Origin: Alteromonas stellipolaris
GTDB taxonomy: Bacteria; Pseudomonadota; Gammaproteobacteria; Enterobacterales; Alteromonadaceae
Reading direction: 5' to 3'
Length of the DNA stretch: 64,000 bases
NCBI RefSeq assembly: GCF_001562115.1
Contig: NZ_CP013926.1
Span: forward strand, 744,001 to 808,000
Positions 27,012 to 37,700 of this stretch are shown here, piece after piece (the stretch's first letter is position 1; each line of letters starts with the position of its first letter). A program made the translations under genes and the position numbers. The notes under the pieces were generated by a model, which worked only from the letters and a program-made list of their open reading frames with translations, was not told the origin of the DNA and ran no database searches.

Positions 27012-27836
27012 TTATTGTTTTTCGAGTTTGGCCTTAATCGCGGTAAGCTCTGCCATTACGTCTTGTAATGTAGGTTCGCTATGGCCTTCGGCTTCTAATT
27101 CAGCTCTTAACAAGGCTTCTTTCTCTTCCCTGGCTTTTTCGTTTTCACGCTCCATCACGTTCACCACAATACCAATCACCATGTTTAAAAAGGCGAATGC
27201 AGTAAAGAAGATAAAGGTTAAGTAATACACCCAGCTTAGCGAATAAACCTCCATGGTTTCGTACATGACATCAGTCCAATCTTCAAATGTCATTACCCTA
27301 AACAGGGTAAGCAGTGAAATAGTAATGTCGCCCCAAAGGATAGGGTTAATATCGCCAAACAACGTACTGCCCACGGCAGCGTAAATATAGAAAATGATAA
27401 ACATGAGCAACATTACGTAGCCCAGTTGAGGCAATGCTTTTACTAGCGATACTAAGAGTATGCGCAGTTCAGGGATGATAGATATCATCCGCAGCACCCT
27501 AAACACCCTTACTAGTCGTGCTATCAACGCAAGTTCAGTATCATCGGCGGGTATAAGGCTGATAATAACAATGACGGTATCGAAGACATTCCAGAAACTT
27601 TTGAAAAAGTTCCGCTTTCGGCGTTCGCCTAAAAAACGAATAGTGATTTCAGTTAAGAAGAACGCGCTGATAAACCAATCGAGTAGCAGGGTAACACTGC
27701 CAAATCCAGCGGGAAGTTCATAGGTTTTAGCGCCAACTAATAACGCTGAAATGACGATAACGCTAACCACAAAGGCTTCAAACCATTTATTAGCGCGAAT
27801 GCGTTCAAATCGACTTTGTAACTCAGAAGCTTGCAT
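27012..27836 (-). CDS. Voltage-gated cation channel, NaChBac/NavAb-type, Asp-rich filter
   Basis: A 274-residue single-repeat six-TM channel. S1-S4 lie at about 18-125, and the S4 sensor carries four Arg at every third position (107, 110, 113, 116). The pore loop has the filter TFEDWTD at 183-189, in place of the TLESWSM of sodium-selective NavAb. S6 (about 202-228) leads into an acidic coiled coil (about 228-274) of the type that tetramerises these channels. It sits in the inner membrane. The two Asp at filter positions 4 and 7 suggest calcium or other divalent selectivity rather than sodium. It stands alone between prsT and tolC. Confidence 0.85.
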   Translation of the reverse strand: MQASELQSRFERIRANKWFEAFVVSVIVISALLVGAKTYELPAGFGSVTLLLDWFISAFFLTEITIRFLGERRKRNFFKSFWNVFDTVIVIISLIPADDTELALIARLVRVFRVLRMISIIPELRILLVSLVKALPQLGYVMLLMFIIFYIYAAVGSTLFGDINPILWGDITISLLTLFRVMTFEDWTDVMYETMEVYSLSWVYYLTFIFFTAFAFLNMVIGIVVNVMERENEKAREEKEALLRAELEAEGHSEPTLQDVMAELTAIKAKLEKQ

Positions 27837-27997
27837 GTTTTTCTTTGCTCACATTACAAACAAATAAGCGCTGCCAATCATTTACGATAAATAGGCTTAT
27901 TTAGGGATAATAAAAAAGGGGCAACATCATGGACGATGCATTGTGCTTGTTGCAAGTAAAATTGTATCACCGGCATGGTGTGCGTGACATCATTTAC

Positions 27998-28025
27998 AAA
28001 GAAGGCGGCTAATGCCGCCTTCTTT
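27998..28025 (-). terminator. Hairpin terminator downstream of tolC
   Basis: A perfect 12-base stem (AAAGAAGGCGGC / GCCGCCTTCTTT) with a four-base loop, 51 bases after the tolC stop. The U run is short (TTCTTT is part of the stem). Confidence 0.7.
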
Positions 28026-28076
28026 AATAACGCTGGTTGTATCGCCAGAATATTTTTTCAGTTTGTGCGTAGATGA

Positions 28077-29444
28077 CTATTCAGCGTCTTCCATTGGCTT
28101 TAAGCCACGGTTGATAATAGCCACATCTTCACCGGTTAAGGTACCTGCAGCTTGTTTTAAGGTAACAACCGATTGGATAAAGTCGTAGCGGGCGCCAGAT
28201 AAGTTGTTACGTGCATCAAACAAATTACGGGTGCTATCGAGTACATCAACAATAGTACGTGTACCCACATCAAAACCCGCTTCAGTTGCTTTCAATGCAC
28301 TGTTGGCAGAAACCACAGATTGCTCAAGGGCACGAATGGTTGATATTGATGCTTTAACATTATTAAACGAGCTACGAATAGACTGAACCGTTTCACGGTA
28401 AGTTTGTTCAGCAGCCTGACTCGCCGATACGTACAAGAATTTCGCTTGGTCAGTTTGCGAACTTACACGATGGCCAGAGTAAATTGGTACTGACACTGAT
28501 AAGCCGATTGATTGGCTATCAAGGTAAGGCGTCTCGTACTGAATAACCTGAGAATCTACGTCATTTTTCGAGCGACCCAGGCTGGCCGATAAATCAAGCG
28601 TAGGTAAGTGGCCTGAACGAGCAGCAGCGATATCTTCTTTAGCAATATCCATGGCTAAACGGTCAACCAACAATGCTAAGTTTTTATCTTGCGCCGTTTC
28701 TAACCAATTATCGACTTTTGCTGGTACTGGCATAGTGGCAGAAAATGTTTCTTTATCTAAGCCAAACAAGCGGTCGTGGTACTTGCCGGTGATCACTCGT
28801 AATGCTTCAAGGGCGAATTCTAGTTGGTTTTCAGCCTGAATCTCTTGAGCGACTGTGCTGTCGTAATTAGCTTGTGCTTCATGCACGTCAGTAATAGCAG
28901 TAAGCCCTACTTCGAAGCGCTGACGGGTTTGTTCTAACTGACGTTCAATGGCACGTTTTTCTGCGTTAACAAACTCAACGCTATCTCGGGCACGTAATAC
29001 ATCAAAGTAAGCGGTAACCGTCCGCACGATTAAATCTTGCATGCTAGCGGCTAATTGCGCATCGCTTTGTTCTGCAACCTTTTCGGCGCGATCTAAGCCA
29101 ATCCAGTTTGCATGATCGTACAACGACATAGATAACGAAATACCGTACTCGATATTGTCATTGTCGGTCTCGAAAGTGACAACTTGTAAATCTTCTGCGT
29201 TTGTACCTAATGTTTGTGCACTTTCTGTGGTAGAGGTGGTGTAAGACATAGACCCAGAGATTTGAGGAAGAAGGTTTGCACGGCTAATGCTGATCCCTTC
29301 AAATGCAGCATCACGCTGCGCTTTCGCTTGATTTACCAAAGGGTCATTGGCAAGTGCTTGTTGATACACTTGCGTCAGATCATCGGCAAGCGCACCGGTT
29401 GTTACTGAGAAACCGATTGCCAGCGACAGAAGTTTTCGATTCAT
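28077..29444 (-). CDS. tolC: Outer-membrane efflux channel TolC
   Basis: A 455-residue TolC-family outer-membrane protein with a signal peptide (ending TGALA) and the duplicated helical-barrel layout. The first half opens DLTQVYQQALANDPLVNQAKAQ with an ISISRANLLPQISGS strand, and the second half repeats this as KNLALLVDRLAMDIAKEDIAAARSGHLPTLDLSAS split by the equatorial domain. Trimers form the outer channel of RND/ABC efflux pumps and type I secretion. It is divergent from nudF, the arrangement also seen in E. coli, which supports the assignment as the principal TolC. Confidence 0.93.
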   Translation of the reverse strand: MNRKLLSLAIGFSVTTGALADDLTQVYQQALANDPLVNQAKAQRDAAFEGISISRANLLPQISGSMSYTTSTTESAQTLGTNAEDLQVVTFETDNDNIEYGISLSMSLYDHANWIGLDRAEKVAEQSDAQLAASMQDLIVRTVTAYFDVLRARDSVEFVNAEKRAIERQLEQTRQRFEVGLTAITDVHEAQANYDSTVAQEIQAENQLEFALEALRVITGKYHDRLFGLDKETFSATMPVPAKVDNWLETAQDKNLALLVDRLAMDIAKEDIAAARSGHLPTLDLSASLGRSKNDVDSQVIQYETPYLDSQSIGLSVSVPIYSGHRVSSQTDQAKFLYVSASQAAEQTYRETVQSIRSSFNNVKASISTIRALEQSVVSANSALKATEAGFDVGTRTIVDVLDSTRNLFDARNNLSGARYDFIQSVVTLKQAAGTLTGEDVAIINRGLKPMEDAE

Positions 29445-29737
29445 GCTTACGTCTTCCTGTTATGTCTAGGTGAGTCTAAGTGACTGCTAATAATTATAAA
29501 TAATATGTGAAGTGTATAAATTTTATTCGCAAACCGAAACAGTTCAGTCGTAACAGTATTGCTTTAACTGTAACAGAATATGTGATCCAACCTAGTTCAT
29601 TGGCAAGTAATCACATTTATCTCAGAAAATTCGGTATTAACTTTTTATGCTTCCGTCCGCGATTAGGGCGCGTATACAAAAGTTGTATGTCTATGTACTA
29701 TGCATGATAAATCGTTTCGAACCAAAAGTGTCTGCAA

Positions 29738-30364
29738 ATGAGCAAGAAAATCCTTTCATTTACCTCAAACGACGTTGAAATTAAGAGTGTAAAATCGGTT
29801 TATCGTGGTTTTTTCACCATGCAAGAATATCTGTTTACGCACAAATGCTTCGACGGCACCCAAAGCGGTACGGTGAAACGAGAGCTATTTGAACGCGGTC
29901 ATGCTGTAGGCGTATTGCCCTACGATCCTATTTTGAATGAATTTGTTCTTATTGAGCAGTTTAGAATAGGGGCATTAGCGACATCTTCAACCCCTTGGCT
30001 GATAGAAATAATAGCGGGCATGATTGATGAAGGCGAAACAGACGTAGATGTATGCCATAGAGAGTCGATGGAAGAGGCCGGTATTGAGCTTGAAAATCTC
30101 ACCAAAGCAATGAGTTATTTATCTAGCCCTGGGGGAACGACCGAGCGTATTCATATTTTTATTGCAAAAACCGATGCAGAAAAAGCACATGGCATTCACG
30201 GATTAGAGAGTGAGTCGGAAGATATCAAAGTACATAGAGTGGCTGAGCAAACTGCCCTTGAATGGCTGGAAAACGGCCATATAGACAACGCTGCCGCAGT
30301 AATTGCGCTACAATGGTTCTTTATGAACAAATCCACGCTAATGGAGCAATGGAAGATATCGTGA
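29738..30364 (+). CDS. nudF: ADP-ribose pyrophosphatase NudF
   Basis: A 208-residue Nudix hydrolase with a complete Nudix box at about 94-116 (G-x5-E-x7-REx2EExG: GMIDEGE then RESMEEAG). The domain ahead (RGHAVGVLPYDP) and the overall size match NudF, which hydrolyses ADP-ribose to AMP and ribose 5-phosphate. It is the first gene of the nudF-yqiB-cpdA-yqiA-parE run, divergent from tolC across 293 bases. Confidence 0.92.
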   Translation: MSKKILSFTSNDVEIKSVKSVYRGFFTMQEYLFTHKCFDGTQSGTVKRELFERGHAVGVLPYDPILNEFVLIEQFRIGALATSSTPWLIEIIAGMIDEGETDVDVCHRESMEEAGIELENLTKAMSYLSSPGGTTERIHIFIAKTDAEKAHGIHGLESESEDIKVHRVAEQTALEWLENGHIDNAAAVIALQWFFMNKSTLMEQWKIS

Positions 30365-30801
30365 CACAACGTACCCACAGAAAATACGTCCCTCATCTAC
30401 CCACAATGCAGGCATTGTGCGAGTTAAACTACGCGCACATTCTTCGTATTCTGCCCGATTGTGATACAGAGGAACTTAACTACGTATTTACCGTGGGCGA
30501 CACGCTTACGTACGAAATTAAGATTATTGAGTCTGCTCGATACACCAGTACGTTAAGCCTTAAACAAACGTCCGACGATATGCCCAGCTATTTAACACCT
30601 TCAATGACGGTGCGTTTGTACCATGATGCCAGAATGGCCGAAGTAATAAATAGCCAAAATACGGGCGCACTTCAACCTTCCTACGAATACCCTAATTTGA
30701 AAATGCGCCAACGCAATGAAAAGCAAATGGTGAATATCTTTCTTGCTGAATGGTTAGATTTTTGCCGCAAACTTCGTCCTAAGGTAACTTCGCTAGCGTG
30801 A
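30349..30801 (+). CDS. yqiB: DUF1249 protein YqiB
   Basis: A protein of about 150 residues matching YqiB of E. coli in context and sequence (KYVPHLPTMQALCELNY, SMTVRLYHDARMAEV, YEYPNLKMRQRNEKQ). Function unknown; it is a conserved partner of nudF and cpdA. Two starts are possible: ATG at 30349, or GTG at 30361, which has GGAAG five bases upstream and overlaps the nudF stop. Both keep the conserved domain intact. It overlaps cpdA by 4 bases. Confidence 0.85.
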   Translation: MEDIVTQRTHRKYVPHLPTMQALCELNYAHILRILPDCDTEELNYVFTVGDTLTYEIKIIESARYTSTLSLKQTSDDMPSYLTPSMTVRLYHDARMAEVINSQNTGALQPSYEYPNLKMRQRNEKQMVNIFLAEWLDFCRKLRPKVTSLA

Positions 30802-31553
30802 GTACCCTGCTGCATATTAGCGACTGCCATTTATTTGGTGATACCACTCGCCAAGGTTACGGTGCGATTAATCCCTATCAAAGCTTAAAACAGATATTGA
30901 TTGAGGCTTTCGAGCACAGCGCCAATATTAGCTCGATTATCGTTACCGGTGATATTAGCGGGGATGACTCTCTGGCAAGCTATCAGCACTTTACCGCGTT
31001 GATGGAAGACTACGCCAAGGCACCGGTTTATGTGATTGCCGGCAATCATGATAATAACCTTCATTTTGATACATTATCTGCTCACCATCTTGTTGCTGGC
31101 GCGCCAGTTGAATTAGGCGACTGGCAAATTCACGGTTTAGATACACGTTTTGAAGGCGCGAGAGGGCAGGTAGATATTCATGAGCTTAAGGTTATAGGCA
31201 AACAAGTATCTGAACATTCACATCGCCATCACTTACTTGCCATGCACCACCACGCCTCGCCATCTAAAAGCTGGATGGATAAACACGACTTGGCAAACGC
31301 CGGTGAGTTTTTAAACTGGGTAGAGGAAGGCATTCCATTAGTGGCCATCATTCATGGCCATGTACATTCGCCCCTTCGTTACACGCTAGGTACAAATAAT
31401 AAAGTACCAGTGATGGGCTGCCCAGCAAGTTGTTGGCAGTGGGAAATGGCACCTGAATTTGCGTTAAGTGACGAGCAGCCCGGTTATCAATTAATTAGGT
31501 TACACGACGATGGAACGTTAACCTGCGACATAAAGAGAACAAAAACAATATGA
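30798..31553 (+). CDS. cpdA: 3',5'-cyclic-AMP phosphodiesterase CpdA
   Basis: A 251-residue class III cyclic nucleotide phosphodiesterase, a two-metal calcineurin-like enzyme. Metal motifs in order: ISDCHLFGD (Asp8, His10), VTGDISGDD, IAGNHDNN, LAMHHHASP and IIHGHVHSP. It lowers intracellular cAMP. The GTG start at 30798 overlaps the yqiB stop (GTGA), and the stop overlaps yqiA, giving a tightly coupled operon. Confidence 0.93.
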   Translation: MSTLLHISDCHLFGDTTRQGYGAINPYQSLKQILIEAFEHSANISSIIVTGDISGDDSLASYQHFTALMEDYAKAPVYVIAGNHDNNLHFDTLSAHHLVAGAPVELGDWQIHGLDTRFEGARGQVDIHELKVIGKQVSEHSHRHHLLAMHHHASPSKSWMDKHDLANAGEFLNWVEEGIPLVAIIHGHVHSPLRYTLGTNNKVPVMGCPASCWQWEMAPEFALSDEQPGYQLIRLHDDGTLTCDIKRTKTI

Positions 31554-32134
31554 AACATGTGTTATACCTTCATGGCTTTTTAAGTTCACCAATGTCTGTG
31601 AAAGCGCAGGCTACCAAAGCGTATTTTGAGCAGCATCACCCCGATGTAACATTACATATTCCCGCGCTTTCGAATTACCCGAGCCAAGTAGAAAGCCAGT
31701 TACTGACACTGATAGAAAGCACGCCTGCGCTAATTAAAGATGGCCTGCGCGTTATTGGTAGTTCTATGGGCGGTTATTTATCGACTTTTTTAATTGAAAA
31801 GTTCTCGGGTAAAGCGGTATTGATTAACCCTGCGGTAAAACCTTATGAATTGCTGCAAGGTTTTATTGGAAAACATACCAACCCGTATACGGGTGAAGTG
31901 TTTCATATTGTTGAAAGCGATATTGAAGTGATAGAAAAATTAGACGCTAAAGAATTGCAGCATGCACCAGCGTACAAGGTGTTACTGCAAACTGAGGATG
32001 AAACCTTAGATTACCGTTTAGCAGAAACCAAATACGCAATGAGTACGCTAGTGGTTGAGGAAGGCGGCGATCACAGCTTTACTGGCTTTGAGAATCACTT
32101 ACCCGCCATTGCAGATTTTCTGCTTAAAGACTAA
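31550..32134 (+). CDS. yqiA: Esterase YqiA (UPF0227)
   Basis: A 194-residue alpha/beta hydrolase with YLHGFLSSP (oxyanion region), the nucleophile elbow GSSMGG and a late catalytic His in GGDHSFTGF. It matches the small esterase YqiA that lies between cpdA and parE in many gammaproteobacteria. Natural substrate unknown. It overlaps cpdA by 4 bases (ATGA). Confidence 0.9.
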   Translation: MKHVLYLHGFLSSPMSVKAQATKAYFEQHHPDVTLHIPALSNYPSQVESQLLTLIESTPALIKDGLRVIGSSMGGYLSTFLIEKFSGKAVLINPAVKPYELLQGFIGKHTNPYTGEVFHIVESDIEVIEKLDAKELQHAPAYKVLLQTEDETLDYRLAETKYAMSTLVVEEGGDHSFTGFENHLPAIADFLLKD

Positions 32135-32309
32135 AAGCCGTTAAATGCGTCGCGCTTCCCATTGTTGCGCTACTATCAACAGCGTATCGTTTCTACCAAG
32201 TTTGCTGACTATCGCCTTTTCATTGCGAGGGTAGGCAAGCCTTGGTAACATCAATTTATCTTGCGTTGCAGTTGTCTTCTGCGTACGTTAACCCTTGTTG
32301 CTGGCTTAA

Positions 32310-34220
<1,911 letters not shown>

Positions 34221-34756
34221 CCTTTGTTCGCCTGATAGCCATATTGGTATCGATATGGCTTATACCTTGTTTGATACACGCTCAAGTCTGTCTTTCAGAT
34301 CATGGCGTCATTTAATAACGACATGCCCTCATCGCTCATAAACCTCTTTTACCGATCCTGTTTCAACCTATTAATAGTCGCTAACCTATATTTTTTCTCA
34401 CAAGTACCTCGTGTGCCTAATTGGCGCGCCCATCGCAAAATCAAACTTAGGGTGTTGGAATAGCTAGCGGATAACTATCGAATAACTATCAAGTAACTAT
34501 CAAATCAGGCCGATGTATTAGTGATATAAAACCAGCTAGCTATCGTGATCGTTTCGTTGGTTTTGAGTATAAACAATGGGTTTTTTGAACCTTTTAGGTA
34601 CGTAACGCGTTTTATTTAACGTAATAAGATTAGACTTTAGTATACTTCTACAGTGCTAATTACTGGTATAGTAAGCGTATTAGATGCGGTGAAGATGCCG
34701 CAAATACTGAATGTTCGCATTGGCATTCAGTTAACTCAAATGGAGCTAAATGTAGT
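34221..34756. other. Intergenic region after parE
   Basis: 536 bases without a recognisable gene. It holds a short hairpin (AGCCATAT / ATATGGCT, 34237-34260) just after parE that may aid termination, and three 11-base direct repeats at 34471-34503. The last ~200 bases are AT-rich and probably carry the promoter of the downstream signalling pair. Confidence 0.55.
34471..34503 (+). repeat. Three 11-base direct repeats (RTAACTATCRA)
   Basis: ATAACTATCGA, ATAACTATCAA and GTAACTATCAA follow each other without gaps. An 11-base period puts each unit on the same helix face, so a multimeric regulator could bind. They lie 254 bases before the CheB-CheR-GGDEF-EAL start. Confidence 0.6.
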
Positions 34757-37700
34757 ATGGAATCTTTACCGTCATCGCGGGTGACTAAACCTGAGATAGC
34801 TCCTTTTATTGTTGGCGTAGGCTCTTCAGCGGGCGGAATAGAAGCATTGATTAATCTGGTAAGTGAATTACCAAAAGACATTAATGCGTCTTTTATTATT
34901 GCTCAGCATTTATCGCCTACCCATAAAAGCCAAATGACGGAAATATTGGCGCGGGAAACTGAATATCCTGTGGTTGAGGCGACGCCGCATTGCAAAATCA
35001 AAGCGAACACCATTTATGTAGGCCCACCTGGCTTCCACCTCAAATACAAAGAGGGGTATTTACACCTCGATAAGTCACCGGATGAGCTTTCGCCTAAGCC
35101 TTCAGTAAACCTCTTGTTTGAATCATTAGCTGATGAAATTGGCGATCACGCCATTGGCGTTATCTTATCTGGTACTGGCGGCGATGGTGCCAGAGGGCTT
35201 AAGGCCATTAAAGGTGTTGGTGGATTTGCCTTTGTACAAGACCCTGCCTCAGCAAAATATGATGGCATGCCCAAAGCGGCGCTTGAAAATGTGGCTGTGG
35301 ATTCAATTCTTGAACCCCAAGAAATGGGGCAAGAAATTGCACATATTTCGCAAAACATCGCGCGTAATTTCTTAGCGGTGCAGGAAGACACTCGAAGTGA
35401 ATTAATGAGTGAGCTCTACGGAAAGATAAGAACGGCGACCAAAATAGATTTCAGTTTTTACAAACAATCGACCTTATTGCGCAGGGTGAATCGCCGTTTA
35501 ATTGCCACACAAACTGAAGATTTACCCTCATACTTGACCTATTTAGACAATAACGCCGATGAAGTTATAGCGTTGTCGAAAGAGCTTTTAATTTCAGTTA
35601 CCGACTTTTTCAGAGACAACACTGCCTTTAACGCTATCAAAACGCACATACAAAGCATTGTAGAGAACAAAAACAGCGGCGATGCTATTCGTTTATGGGT
35701 AGCAGGATGTGCCACTGGAGAAGAGGCGTACTCATTAGCCATCTTGTTTCTTGAAGCTATTGAGAAGCAAGGCATTGATGCCAACTTACAGATTTTTGCG
35801 ACTGATATCGACGAACATGCACTCTCAGTTGCCCGCAAAGGGGCTTATTCTGTTCAGGCCATTGCAAGCCTTTCATCCGATTTAACCGACAAATACTTTC
35901 GGTATGCTGACAATGCGTATTACCCGCAAAAACTACTGCGTGATGTAATCACCTTTTCTCGTCAGGATATCACGCGAGATCCGCCATTTTTACACCTTGA
36001 CATGGTGTCGTTTAGAAATGTACTTATCTACTTTAATAGCGATTTACAGCAGCGGGTGTTATCGCTGTTTCGTTATTCGTTAACCAAAGAAGGTATTCTC
36101 TTTTTAGGTAAGTCTGAATCGATTGGCTCGACAGAAGATATCTTTGTTGCCCTTGATAGGCGCAGTAGAATTTTTAAAGTAAGCGAGGCGTCTAAGCCTC
36201 CCTCACTGCCGAAAATGCTAAAAAGCCATGTAGATATAACTAAAACGAAAACGGCTATCACTAACAGCTACGAAAATATTTTCACTCGTTCTGTACTAGA
36301 TAGCTTCGGGCCAAGTTTACTCATCAGTGAAAGGTTTGCCATTTTGCACTCACATGGCAACTTACAACGCTTTATTACGTTCCCATCTGGGGTGCCCGAT
36401 CTTAACTTATCGAAACTCATTGCTGCGCCTTTTGCCGCAGACTTGATTTCTTGCGTGAATAAGGCAAGTCGTACTGGTGAAATAGCAATAAGTCGAGCTA
36501 AGCGCTTAGCCGACGATGATAGTCGGCTGTGGAAGTTACGGGTGCTACCGCTAGAAAACCAAAGTCCTCAGCACTACTTAGTTAATTTTTATGAATACGA
36601 CACTATTATTGATGCCGAGCCCAAAGAGCCGACGGCAACCAATGAAGCTGATGTTGCTGAATTAATTGCAGCTCGAGAGCAACTACAAACGCTTACCGAA
36701 GAAATGGCTGCCTCAGCGGAAGAAATGCAGGCACTTAATGAAGAAGTGCAAGCCGCTAATGAAGAGCTACAAGCGAATAACGAAGAGCTTGAAGCCACCA
36801 ACGAAGAGCTTCAGGCTACTAACGAAGAACTCATTAGCGTAAATGAAGAAAGCATGCGGAAATCTGCTGATTTAGGTGCTATTAACAGTGAGTTAATGAG
36901 CGTTTATAACACGTTAGATTTCCCCATCTTGGTGTTTGATACCGATACCTGCCTAAGTCGAACGAATGACGCTGCCAATCGGCGTTTTCATTTAAATAAC
37001 GGCTCGTTTAAAAAGCCAATTTACTCGCTTAATTTCCCTGACTATTTTGAAGATATTGAAAAGCGCTTAAGTAAAACCCTCCGTAATGGGGTAAATACGA
37101 GCATGGTGATCAAGCCATCGAGCCAAGAAACTTACAATGTATTCATTACGCCAATTTTAAATAGTCGAGACCGCATCACTGGGGCTATTTTGGTTATTAT
37201 TGATAACTCAGAATTGGTCCTTGCCCACGAGCGAATTGAAAAAAGCCAAGAGCAGCTTTTATCTATCATGAATAACTCGTTGGCGTTAATTGCACTAAAA
37301 GACAATGCGGGCAGATATGAGTTTGTTAACTCACGTTTTGAAGAAGTCTTTGGCGTAACCGCGCAAGATGTGATTGGTAAAACCGACCTTCAAATTTTTG
37401 AGCGAGATACTGCCCGTCAGTTCCGTGAAAAAGACTTAGATACCATGCGTACTTTATCCCCGGTAGAAACCCTTGATGAGTTCACCTTGCGGGCTGGTAA
37501 AGTTATCATCAAAAGTGTGCGATTCCCTATTTTTGATGCTGAAGGCACTATTAAGTCAATTTGTACCCAAGCAACAGATATTTCAAAAGAATTACATGCC
37601 AATGAACAGTTGCGTTTAGCTGGCAAAATATTTGAGCGTACCAGTGAAGCTATCCTTGTTACTGATGCTAACCAGCGCATTCTTACTACCAACGAAACGT

